Assembly: GCA_023249105.1 (NCBI GenBank)
Contig: JAHFDG010000045.1
Coordinates: forward strand, 1-32,572
Direction of reading: 5' to 3'
Source of the DNA: Candidatus Methanoperedens sp.
Lineage (GTDB): Archaea > Halobacteriota > Methanosarcinia > Methanosarcinales > Methanoperedenaceae
Length of the DNA stretch: 32,572 nt
Notes under the pieces: generated by a model
Told to the model about the DNA's origin: nothing
What the model saw: only the letters and a program-made list of their open reading frames with translations
Database searches by the model: none
Shown: piece after piece, positions 1 to 7,594 of the stretch
How the letters are laid out: every line of letters begins with the position of its first letter
Position numbering within the stretch: the stretch's first letter is position 1
Translations under genes and position numbers: made by a program

Positions 1-60
1 GCCCTTTTTTAATACCCAGTCTATTCCTAATTTGATCCTTTTGTTTGTCATCTTCACCAT
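1..60 (-). CDS. possible partial gene running off the left edge (N-terminal 20 codons)
   Basis: On the minus strand a frame beginning at ATG 60 stays open to position 1 (start M-V-K-M-T-N-K-R-I-K-L-G-I-D-W-V-L-K-K-G). A second ATG at 51 is the alternative start. It would be divergent from the AMP phosphorylase gene, leaving a sensible promoter-sized gap between them. No clear ribosome site is visible, and a + strand frame across positions 2-154 is also open, so this is weakly supported. The product is not recognised from so few residues. Confidence 0.3.
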   Translation of the reverse strand, partial: MVKMTNKRIKLGIDWVLKKG

Positions 61-199
61 CGGTTCTGATGACTTGTCATTCGCAGAAAAATCCTGGCGA
101 AATAATTTCAGGACTCTACACATAGAATATGTAATCGATAATGCTAAATATTGAAGACACTTAATTAAATGTTGGTTATAATTAAGAGGGTACGATGAA

Positions 200-1717
200 A
201 TGCAGCTTAAAGTCAGGTCACTTCAGATAAAGGCAGGAAAGTATAAAATTGTCCTGAATACAGAGGACGCCAAGGAAATCGGGGTTCGTGGCGGAGACCG
301 CGTCCAGTTAAAAGACCACAGCTACCTTACAGCAATCGTGGAAACAGGGGATTTGATAGAAAAAGGTACAGTTGGAGTATATCAGGAATGCTGTGAAAAG
401 CTGGGGGAAGTATGTCCGCTGACAATTGACGTCATCCCTACCTCAAGACCTAATTCAGTTGGTTTTATCAAGAAGGTCATGGATAAACAGAAGCTGACGC
501 AGGAAGAGATATACCAGATAGTCCAGGATATTGTCAGGGAAAATCTTAGCGAGATTGAACTTTCGGCTTTTGTTACAAGTTCATATATCCACGGGATGAG
601 CTCGGATGAAATCGAATGGCTGACAAGGGCAATGATAGATACTGGTGAAAAGATAGAATTCGACACTCATCCGATAATGGACAAGCACAGCATAGGCGGT
701 GTCCCTGGAAATAAAATATCGCTGCTTGTGGTTCCCATTATAGCCGCGAACGGTCTTCTCATACCTAAGACAAGCTCAAGGGCGATAACAGGCGCCGCGG
801 GCACTGCGGATTTAATGGAGGTGCTAGCGCCTGTGGAATTCTCGGCAGATGAGATAAAATCCATCACAGAGAAAGTCGGCGGTGTTATAGTATGGGGCGG
901 TGCGACAAATATTGCGCCTGCGGACGATAAATTGATACGTGCAGAATATCCTCTTTCCATAGACCCACGGTGCCAGCTCCTTGCATCAATAATGGCCAAA
1001 AAAGGGGCGGTCGGGGCAGATTGCGTTGTCATTGACATCCCTGTGGGCAGCGGAACCAAAGTTCACTCAATTGACGAAGGAAAGAAACTCGCAAGGGATT
1101 TGATTGAACTGGGTGAACGGCTCGGGATGAGTGTGGAATGCGCTATGACATACGGAGCATCGCCGGTTGGAAGAACAATAGGTCCGGCCATTGAAGTGAG
1201 AGAGGCGCTAAAGGTGCTTGAGACAATGCAGGGACCCAACAGCCTTATCGAAAAGAGCACCGCACTTGCCGGGATTTTGCTTGAGATGGGCGGGGCTGCC
1301 ACAAAGGGACGCGGGAAGGAAATGGCAGTAGAGACGCTGCGCTCTGGTAAAGCATTCAGTAAACTTAAGGAGATTATTGAAGCCCAGGGTGGAAATCCCA
1401 ATATTAAGCATACTGACATCAAACCGGGAGAACACAGGGGAGAGCTTACATCCCCAGCTGACGGATATGTCATTGAATTCGATAACAAGCGCATAGTCGA
1501 GATTGCAAGGATAGCCGGCGCGCCCATAGATAGGGGAGCAGGTGTCTGGATTCACAGGAAAAAAGGGGAGATGGTTAAGAAAGGTGAACCACTGATTACC
1601 ATTTTTGCCGACAAGAGCTGGAAGCTCACCAATGCTTTAAAAAGTGCCGAAAAAGATTACCCGCTGATAGTCGAGGGGATGCTTCTTGAGCGGGTACAGA
1701 CGTTCAAGATGTTATAG
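200..1717 (+). CDS. deoA: AMP phosphorylase
   Basis: Converts AMP (also CMP/UMP) plus phosphate to ribose-1,5-bisphosphate and free base, the first step of the archaeal nucleotide-degradation route that feeds ribose-1,5-bisphosphate isomerase and type III RuBisCO. The 505-residue length is that of archaeal AMP phosphorylases and exceeds bacterial thymidine phosphorylases because of an N-terminal extension (about residues 1-85). Seen in the sequence: the phosphate-binding K162-H-S-I-G-G-V-P-G-N-K loop and the pyrimidine-phosphorylase signature at 192-209 (S-S-R-A-I-T-G-A-A-G-T-A-D-L-M-E). The ATG at 200 follows an AAGAGGG ribosome site at 184-190; an ATG at 195 is in another frame. The isomerase and RuBisCO genes are not in this window. 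It converges on the LamG gene. Confidence 0.93.
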   Translation: MQLKVRSLQIKAGKYKIVLNTEDAKEIGVRGGDRVQLKDHSYLTAIVETGDLIEKGTVGVYQECCEKLGEVCPLTIDVIPTSRPNSVGFIKKVMDKQKLTQEEIYQIVQDIVRENLSEIELSAFVTSSYIHGMSSDEIEWLTRAMIDTGEKIEFDTHPIMDKHSIGGVPGNKISLLVVPIIAANGLLIPKTSSRAITGAAGTADLMEVLAPVEFSADEIKSITEKVGGVIVWGGATNIAPADDKLIRAEYPLSIDPRCQLLASIMAKKGAVGADCVVIDIPVGSGTKVHSIDEGKKLARDLIELGERLGMSVECAMTYGASPVGRTIGPAIEVREALKVLETMQGPNSLIEKSTALAGILLEMGGAATKGRGKEMAVETLRSGKAFSKLKEIIEAQGGNPNIKHTDIKPGEHRGELTSPADGYVIEFDNKRIVEIARIAGAPIDRGAGVWIHRKKGEMVKKGEPLITIFADKSWKLTNALKSAEKDYPLIVEGMLLERVQTFKML

Positions 1718-1732
1718 GCGCGATAAAGGAGA

Positions 1733-1756
1733 TGTAGCGACATTTAAAAAGCTACA
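1733..1756. terminator. possible bidirectional hairpin between convergent genes
   Basis: TGTAGC (1733-1738) and GCTACA (1751-1756) form a six-base inverted repeat around an A/T-rich loop, in the 26-base gap between the converging AMP phosphorylase and LamG genes; it overlaps the LamG stop codon. The location suits a shared transcription end, but the stem is short. Confidence 0.3.
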
Positions 1757-3453
1757 CTCTCCAGTGTCATGGGTTTGACAACAGCGTTATCCAAAGAGAC
1801 AAGAAGTGTTGAGATGTCCTTCTTTAAGTTGGAGATAACCTCGATGGGCTGGTTTGCTTTCCTGCTTAATTCTTCATCAGGCATGGCAATGATTTCGCCC
1901 AACTGCATTTGCAGTATATTGCCAAATAATGCCCTCTCTATTTTAACATCCAATGCAAGTGTCGCCCTTCTTTTAATCACGTAAAGCTTAAACACAGGGA
2001 TACCGACTTTTTTGTAGAGAGAGAACACGTTTGCTAAAGTCATGTTTTTGATGGTCTTTATTCCCTGTTTTTCAAGTTTCTCAGCATACGCATCACCTAC
2101 ACCCTCAATATCCCTGATTGGATGATTTTCAAGCACTATTGGATTTCCTACTACCTTGATAAAATCAAAGTCGGCATAACCCCGGGGATCATTTGAACCA
2201 TACCAACCAGTACCGTATATTCCGATTTCCTGCTCATTTCCGAAAGAGCCTGGAGGAAATGTATATTCACGTACATATTCAAATGGTGAATCATCGCCAC
2301 CTCTGCGCGCCCTTATGGCGACGTAATCCTTGTTACGCTCTATCTCGAAATACCATCCCTCAGCGGGCAGGGGATTTGGTGAGTTGGGGAAGAATATGGG
2401 TTCATTATTACTGCCAGCAGACAGGGACATTGCGTTCGAACCTGGATTGGCATCGTTTACACCCACGCTACGGCCTATGTATATAATTGTCGCCCCAGTA
2501 GCACCTGGTACCCTAATGAAGAAATGCATGTTGCGGTTGTTTGTTGGCTCCGCAGGACGCATGTTATAGGTTATCGCTGTTTTAAGAATCCACCTGTCTC
2601 CAGAAAATGGACGAATAAGCTGTAGAGGTTTTGCATCGCCACCGCTCGGCCAGCCGTAAGCATCAATTATGTAACGCAGGTATCCAGGATTAGCAGTAAG
2701 TGAGTAGCTACCCTTGCCTGGGTTTATTACCCAATCAGAACTCAATTCGGGGCCTTCAAACTGCTCATCAAAAATCACAGTTTCCATGGGTTGGATAGCA
2801 GCATGTGACCGGATCTCTTCTTCCGTCCTTGCAACCTTTGACACATGAAATTCATCAACAAGCCCAATATCAGTTTCGCCCCAGTGGCTCAGATAGGCAA
2901 ATACTGAGCCCGAAAAGGCAGGCCATACGTTTACAGTTGAATACGCATCCACCAATCCGTTAACATATGTTTTTGTTCCGCTGGGGCTCCAGCTTACCGC
3001 CACATGCGTCCACTTATTTAAAGGAATTGTCGTTTTTCCGACAGGCATTTTGCCCTGATTTCCTCCCCAGACATCATAAACCAGTTTGCCGTCGGCATTT
3101 AATGAAATATACAAAATAGTACCTCCTTGCGGAAGAGACGTTAAATCAGACAAATTGAATTCTAATATTACTATCGAGTATTGTCGCGGCTTTATCCACA
3201 TCTCAATTGTCCCTTCAGTAAGTACCCCCTGAGCTGCCTCATTTCTATCCCACATATGCGCTCCATCCCAGCGATACCAGGGAGAAAAGGAATATTTAAT
3301 ATAAGCGCCCTTGGTAAGATTAACTGCTTGTTCTAAGTTCGGCAGGCTTTCCCCATAAGTTAACGCGCCGAAACTTGTTCCTTTAGTAGCGCTATTAAAA
3401 TGGTCTAACAAAACAGTATTGCTATCAGGCTGGATTTGTAAGATTTTTGACAT
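1744..3453 (-). CDS. LamG/concanavalin-fold protein with C-terminal helix-hairpin-helix tail
   Basis: A 569-residue protein with three parts. Residues about 10-220 are a LamG-type jelly roll: W149-T-H-V-A-V-S-W, then Y-V-N-G, then the typical exit G197-L-V-D-E-F-H-V-S-K-V-A-R-T-E-E-E-I. Residues about 228-435 look like a second beta-sandwich, resembling beta-xylosidase-like or DUF1349 concanavalin domains. Residues about 446-569 are helical and start with a helix-hairpin-helix-like segment (I449-E-G-V-G-D-A-Y-A-E-K-L), as in DUF4332-like domains. There is no signal peptide or membrane segment, unusual for LamG proteins. The start at 3453 follows a GGTGGT ribosome site, with a TATA-like box around 3488-3498. 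It may bind glycans or other proteins; the substrate is unknown. Confidence 0.75.
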   Translation of the reverse strand: MSKILQIQPDSNTVLLDHFNSATKGTSFGALTYGESLPNLEQAVNLTKGAYIKYSFSPWYRWDGAHMWDRNEAAQGVLTEGTIEMWIKPRQYSIVILEFNLSDLTSLPQGGTILYISLNADGKLVYDVWGGNQGKMPVGKTTIPLNKWTHVAVSWSPSGTKTYVNGLVDAYSTVNVWPAFSGSVFAYLSHWGETDIGLVDEFHVSKVARTEEEIRSHAAIQPMETVIFDEQFEGPELSSDWVINPGKGSYSLTANPGYLRYIIDAYGWPSGGDAKPLQLIRPFSGDRWILKTAITYNMRPAEPTNNRNMHFFIRVPGATGATIIYIGRSVGVNDANPGSNAMSLSAGSNNEPIFFPNSPNPLPAEGWYFEIERNKDYVAIRARRGGDDSPFEYVREYTFPPGSFGNEQEIGIYGTGWYGSNDPRGYADFDFIKVVGNPIVLENHPIRDIEGVGDAYAEKLEKQGIKTIKNMTLANVFSLYKKVGIPVFKLYVIKRRATLALDVKIERALFGNILQMQLGEIIAMPDEELSRKANQPIEVISNLKKDISTLLVSLDNAVVKPMTLESVAF

Positions 3454-3485
3454 TGTCTAACCACCAAATAATCATTTATTTTCTT

Positions 3486-3500
3486 GCTATAAATATCTTG
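3486..3500 (-). promoter_or_regulatory. TATA-like box of the LamG gene
   Basis: Read on the minus strand this stretch gives GATATTTATAGCAAG, an archaeal TATA-like element about 40 bases upstream of the LamG start codon. No transcript data are available. Confidence 0.35.
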
Positions 3501-3573
3501 CTTACGATGTTGATATTTGCAATTGACGATTAACTATAGTGTAATTTAAATTTTTGCTTATAAAATATAGTGA

Positions 3574-3590
3574 TTAAATTTATACATTAA
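3574..3590 (+). promoter_or_regulatory. TATA-like box of the mini-ORF/cooS unit
   Basis: The sequence TTAAATTTATACATTAA lies about 50 bases before the GTG of the mini-ORF. A start roughly 25 bases downstream (about 3610) would leave a short leader that contains the GGAGGT ribosome site at 3620-3625. Confidence 0.4.
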
Positions 3591-3632
3591 AGGATTATTA
3601 CTAAATACTATCCCAAATCGGAGGTAATACAA

Positions 3633-3755
3633 GTGGTTAATATATTGAACAAAATCGTAATCAAAAGAAACAAAGAAAATGCAACGATGCAAAAATATAA
3701 AATCTACCAACCCCAATGTAACATCGGGGCGGCGGGAAAATGCTGCTGTAAATAA
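3633..3755 (+). CDS. 40-residue cysteine-rich mini-protein upstream of cooS
   Basis: A GTG-initiated frame of 40 codons, preceded by a strong ribosome site (GGAGGT at 3620-3625, seven bases before the GTG). It ends 11 bases before the cooS ATG, and the cooS ribosome site AAAAGGTGA starts right at its stop codon, so translation is probably coupled. The first 25 residues are basic. The end reads Y25-Q-P-Q-C-N-I-G-A-A-G-K-C-C-C-K40. The CX7CC spacing (C29, C37, C38) and the Q-P-Q-C context resemble the N-terminal cluster-D/cluster-B entry of many CooS proteins, here on a separate peptide. It could be a small Fe-S peptide, a Ni/Fe handling factor, or a remnant of a duplicated CooS N-terminus. That it is translated is inference. 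Confidence 0.6.
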   Translation: MVNILNKIVIKRNKENATMQKYKIYQPQCNIGAAGKCCCK

Positions 3756-3766
3756 AAGGTGATATT

Positions 3767-5638
3767 ATGGAATCAATTAGCGCACATAAGTCAGTAGTAG
3801 AACTACATAACGTATTGCATAAAGACAATGTAACAAACAGTTTTGACAGGGCAGAAAACCAGGGAAAACGCTGTTCATTCTGCGAGCAGGGTTTAAGCTG
3901 CCAGCTTTGCAGCAACGGCCCATGCCGGATAAAGCCTGGGGCAGAACGCGGGGTTTGCGGCATAGATGCCGACGCAATGGCAATGAGGAACATGCTGTTC
4001 CTGAACACCATGGGTACAACGGCATATACCTTCCATGCCAAGGAAGTTGCAAATACACTCAAAGCGACCGCGTTGGGAAAAACACCTTTCCAGATAATGG
4101 ATGAAGCAAAGCTTCGAAGCTTCGCTGGGAAGTTAGGGATAAAAACTGGCGGGAGTACAAAAGAAATCGCCATTGCAGTAGCAGACGCGATGATCGCCGG
4201 AATAAACTCGGATTCAGGAGCTGAACTTTCCAATGTTCTTCTCTTTGCCCCAAAAACAAGGATAGAACTCTGGAGAAAACTGGGTGTCCTTCCCGGAGGC
4301 CCTCTTCATGAAGTCATGGATGCTACCACAAGTTCGATGACAAATATTGACGGAGATTATGTTTCACTGGCAAAGAAGGCTTTACGCCTTGGTATTTCCT
4401 GCATTTACGGCTCACAGATACCGCTTGAGATAGTCCAGGATGTACTGTTCGGGACACCACAGCCCCATGCGGTCAATGTTGACCTCGGGATTATCGACCC
4501 GGCCTACGTGAATATTGCAGCTAATGGTCACGAACCTTTCATCGGCGCAGCGCTCATCAAAGCTGCCCATGAGCCAAGAAATCAGGAAAATGCAAAGAAA
4601 GCAGGAGCAAAAGGACTGCATATCATCGGTTCAATAGAAACAGGGCAGGAACTTATCCAGAGATTCAAGACAGATGATGTATTCGTTGGCCTGACCGGGA
4701 ACTGGCTGTCTATCGAACCAGCGCTTGCAACAGGCGGCATCGATGTTTTTGCGATGGATATGAACTGTTCCCCTCCGGCAATGGGTGGATACCAGGATAA
4801 ATACAATACGACCCTTGTTTCGGTTTCAAAACTTGTTAATGTCCCTGGCATGAAAGACCAGATAGTTTATAAACCGGAAGAGGCAGCAGCACAGGCACAG
4901 AAACTAATAGATATAGCTATCGAGAACTTCAAGAAGCGAAAAGGAAAGGTCACCAATCCTTCAAGCAGGAAGCAGAACGCTGTGATCGGTTTCTCGGCTG
5001 AAGCCTGTCTTGGGGCACTCGGCGGAACACTTGACCCGCTGCTTGATGTCATCAAGAAAGGAACCATCAAAGGTGTGGTGGCTCTTGTGAGCTGCACAAC
5101 GCTGCGTGATGGAGGACAGGATATCAATACTTTGAAAATGGCCCGCGAACTTATCAAACGGGATATACTGGTCATCAGCGCAGGATGCGGAAATGCAGCG
5201 CTTCAGGTAGGCGGTCTTACCACTCTTGAAGCTAAACAGGAAGCAGGCCCCGGTCTTAGAGCGGTATGCGAGCTTCTCAAAATCCCGCCGGTATTGAGCT
5301 TTGGAACATGCACCGATACAGGAAGAATTATTTCTCTTGTTACGGCAGTCGCTGACGCACTCGGAGTTGACCCTTCAGCGCTTCCTGTTGCGGTCACAGC
5401 TCCAGAGTACATGGAACAGAAAGCAACGATAGATGCTATCTTTGCGCTGGCTTTTGGCCTGTATACACACGTAGCGCCTCTTCCGCCGGTGGGAGGAGCG
5501 CCCCGCCTTGTTAAACTCCTGACTGAAGATCTTGAAGGAATAACAGGAGGAAAGATCGCTGTAGAGACCGATATGGTTGATGCGGCAAACGGTATTGAAG
5601 CGCATATAAACAAAAAGAGAAAGGCGCTGGGGATTTAA
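3767..5638 (+). CDS. cooS: anaerobic Ni-carbon monoxide dehydrogenase catalytic subunit (CooS-type, variant)
   Basis: A 623-residue monofunctional CO dehydrogenase of the CooS family, which interconverts CO and CO2 at a Ni-Fe-S C-cluster and passes electrons through clusters B and D. N-terminal cysteines C45, C48, C53 and C64 fit the B-cluster; C36 and C39 give a CX2C D-cluster motif instead of CX7C. Compared with my recollection of C. hydrogenoformans CODH-II, retained C-cluster residues are H255 (N-G-H-E-P-F), C334, C443, C474 and C515, plus catalytic K552. The position of Cys295 appears to be Glu291 (G-S-I-E-T-G-Q-E in place of G-I-C-C-T-G-N-E). Relay histidines 93, 99 and 102 appear as Y87, E93 and N96; only H90 remains. 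No cooF, cooC or hydrogenase genes adjoin it. Family assignment is firm; CO oxidation activity is not. Confidence 0.9.
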   Translation: MESISAHKSVVELHNVLHKDNVTNSFDRAENQGKRCSFCEQGLSCQLCSNGPCRIKPGAERGVCGIDADAMAMRNMLFLNTMGTTAYTFHAKEVANTLKATALGKTPFQIMDEAKLRSFAGKLGIKTGGSTKEIAIAVADAMIAGINSDSGAELSNVLLFAPKTRIELWRKLGVLPGGPLHEVMDATTSSMTNIDGDYVSLAKKALRLGISCIYGSQIPLEIVQDVLFGTPQPHAVNVDLGIIDPAYVNIAANGHEPFIGAALIKAAHEPRNQENAKKAGAKGLHIIGSIETGQELIQRFKTDDVFVGLTGNWLSIEPALATGGIDVFAMDMNCSPPAMGGYQDKYNTTLVSVSKLVNVPGMKDQIVYKPEEAAAQAQKLIDIAIENFKKRKGKVTNPSSRKQNAVIGFSAEACLGALGGTLDPLLDVIKKGTIKGVVALVSCTTLRDGGQDINTLKMARELIKRDILVISAGCGNAALQVGGLTTLEAKQEAGPGLRAVCELLKIPPVLSFGTCTDTGRIISLVTAVADALGVDPSALPVAVTAPEYMEQKATIDAIFALAFGLYTHVAPLPPVGGAPRLVKLLTEDLEGITGGKIAVETDMVDAANGIEAHINKKRKALGI

Positions 5639-5658
5639 TACAAATCCCCTTTTCTTTT
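5629..5658 (+). terminator. hairpin-plus-T-tract terminator of cooS
   Basis: GGGGATTT (5629-5636) pairs perfectly with AAATCCCC (5642-5649) around a five-base loop, followed at once by TTTTCTTTT. The hairpin overlaps the cooS stop codon. It is a clear intrinsic-type transcription end and marks cooS as the last gene of its unit. Confidence 0.7.
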
Positions 5659-5767
5659 ATTTACTTTGCAGTATAACCTCTGATGGGAGGTTCCAGTTCA
5701 AGTATCTAACATATATGTTCATTTAAAGCTTCTTTTAACGGAACTCCGTGCTCTTGTATTTTAATAC

Positions 5768-5784
5768 GATTAAATTTATAAGCA
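5768..5784 (+). promoter_or_regulatory. TATA-like box of the DUF2157 gene pair
   Basis: GATTAAATTTATAAGC sits about 55-70 bases before the GTG start at 5839, with the ribosome site AAGAGGTGG at 5824-5832 in the inferred leader. Confidence 0.4.
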
Positions 5785-5838
5785 AATGAGATATATTGGG
5801 TGGTAACTTAAAAAATTATAGTTAAGAGGTGGTATGTC

Positions 5839-7056
5839 GTGGAAGAAGATGAGTTTTACAGCAGGCTAAAGAATGAGCTTGAAGGGTGGCAGAAAGATGG
5901 TGTTATAGAAAGCTCCCAGGCAGAAGCTATCATGCGAAGATATGGCATAGAGAAAAAGGGATTCAAACCGGGAAATGTGATAACCGCCATTTCAACACTC
6001 GCGGCGATACTCGTGGGTGTTGGCGTCATACTGTTCTTTGCGTCGAACTGGGAGATGATGCCTGATGTTATTAAAGTGACACTCCTTTTGGCATCCACCT
6101 TCGGCATTTATTATGCCGGCTACTTAATGCGCTTTGAAAAAAAGACATATCCAACGGCAGGCCACGCTCTCCTTTTCCTGGGTTCGGTATTGGTTGGGGC
6201 AACTATACTTCTTACCGCACAAATCTTCAACATCAATGCTGATTCCCACTGGCTGTATTTGCTCTGGTTCGTTGTCGTAGCTCCAATGGGTTATTTCTTT
6301 GATTCAAAGCCGACAGTCGGTTTAAATATCTTGATTTTCATGTTTTGGCTGACCATTTCGATAAATGGCGGCGGTTACAGGGGCATGTCCCATCCGCTGC
6401 TTTTGTACATGCTATTCGGCATTGCCCTCTACAGCATCGGCCAGATACATGAGCTAACTGAAAAATGGTCGGGATTCAGGATGGTGTACAAAGGGTTTGG
6501 CATTTTTTTCATTCTTATCCCCTATTTTTATTTCAGTATCTGGCCGTCTTACTTCTTCTATAGCTACAATTACGGAGAGATGAGATTCGAAACAGCCGAA
6601 CAGCTGCTTATAGGATTATTTGCGATTCTTGGGATAGCATCGGTTCTTGCTAATCTTGTCGAAAAGGAGAAGCTTAGGAGCACAAGATACGAGTTCTATG
6701 TACTGCTGGCAGCATTTGCAGGCTGGATATTTTTATTCGTTATCAATACCTACCCTATCCTTCAAAATAACAAACCTGTAGAGACGCTATTATTTATTCT
6801 CTTTAACCTGTTCCTCTTTGGGCTTTCAATCGGGACAATTTCAATAGGCTATTACAAGAACCAGCCTGAGTTCGTTAATGTGGGAATCGTGTTCTTTGCC
6901 CTTGGCATTATGCAGGTATACATAAACCACCTTCAGGGAATGCTTCCCAAAGGCCTTGGTCTGATATTTGGTGGAATTATCCTGTTCCTGATTGCCTCAT
7001 TCCTTGAGAAAAAAAGAAGAAACCTGCTAACTGCTATGAAGGGTGTTGAGCAATGA
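5839..7056 (+). CDS. DUF2157 family polytopic membrane protein
   Basis: 405 residues. About 45 soluble N-terminal residues (a helical segment rich in charged residues, E-L-E-G-W-Q-K-D-G-V-I-E) are followed by roughly ten hydrophobic segments up to a basic tail (E-K-K-R-R-N-L-L). This arrangement matches the DUF2157 membrane proteins, whose function is not established. GTG 5839 is chosen because AAGAGGTGG lies six bases upstream; the ATG at 5834 is in another frame. The stop overlaps the next start (ATGA at 7053-7056), so the two proteins are very likely made together. The same two-family pairing is known in bacteria, which suggests a membrane complex. Confidence 0.8.
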   Translation: MEEDEFYSRLKNELEGWQKDGVIESSQAEAIMRRYGIEKKGFKPGNVITAISTLAAILVGVGVILFFASNWEMMPDVIKVTLLLASTFGIYYAGYLMRFEKKTYPTAGHALLFLGSVLVGATILLTAQIFNINADSHWLYLLWFVVVAPMGYFFDSKPTVGLNILIFMFWLTISINGGGYRGMSHPLLLYMLFGIALYSIGQIHELTEKWSGFRMVYKGFGIFFILIPYFYFSIWPSYFFYSYNYGEMRFETAEQLLIGLFAILGIASVLANLVEKEKLRSTRYEFYVLLAAFAGWIFLFVINTYPILQNNKPVETLLFILFNLFLFGLSIGTISIGYYKNQPEFVNVGIVFFALGIMQVYINHLQGMLPKGLGLIFGGIILFLIASFLEKKRRNLLTAMKGVEQ

Positions 7057-7577
7057 ACAGGAAAACATTCATCATAGCTATGCTCATCCCTATGATAGCG
7101 ATTCTTGCATTCATAGGATACAATTACTACACATATTCCACTGGAGAGGAAATACTGTTAAAAACAGTACCTGTTGACCCCTGGGATCTTTTCAGGGGCG
7201 ATTATGTGAATCTGAGGTACGAGATTTCAACTATCAACCTTTCGCGAACTCCCCATGAAGGCGATTTTACTGCTAATCGTGAAATCTATACAGTCCTATC
7301 AGAAGGAGAAAAGTTCTGGTCTGTAACAAGCGTTGGGAAAAATAAGCCATTACTGCAAAAGAATGAAGTCTGCATGAAGGGCAGGGTGATAAGCTCTTAT
7401 GACAACATGCTCAGGGTGGAATACGGTATCGAGAGCTACTTTGTCCCTGAAGGCAAGGGCAGGGATATAGAAATGAATATCCGGGATGCTTCGGTAAAGG
7501 TTTCGGTAGATTCAAACTGCAGGCCGATTATCAAAGAACTTTACATCAAAGATGAGCCTGTGAAATTCGGAAATTAA
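7053..7577 (+). CDS. GDYXXLXY domain protein, membrane-anchored
   Basis: 174 residues: one N-terminal membrane helix (about 5-22), then an outside-facing domain containing the family motif G49-D-Y-V-N-L-R-Y56, preceded by P-V-D-P-W-D-L-F-R. Proteins of this family are usually encoded beside DUF2157 proteins, as here through an ATGA overlap. No catalytic residues are recognised and the function is unknown. The gene converges on the ABC transporter operon, with only 17 bases between the two stop codons. Confidence 0.8.
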   Translation: MNRKTFIIAMLIPMIAILAFIGYNYYTYSTGEEILLKTVPVDPWDLFRGDYVNLRYEISTINLSRTPHEGDFTANREIYTVLSEGEKFWSVTSVGKNKPLLQKNEVCMKGRVISSYDNMLRVEYGIESYFVPEGKGRDIEMNIRDASVKVSVDSNCRPIIKELYIKDEPVKFGN

Positions 7578-7594
7578 AGAAAATCCAGATACTT

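Noticed and set aside
2-154. Plus-strand frame open from the left edge for about 50 codons
   Set aside because: Its composition (F/I/L-rich start, no motif) is not convincing, and it competes with the minus-strand partial frame at 1-60.
3661-4233. Minus-strand frame overlapping the cooS start and the mini-ORF
   Set aside because: It has no ribosome site or recognisable motif and is antisense to the clear cluster-binding region of cooS.
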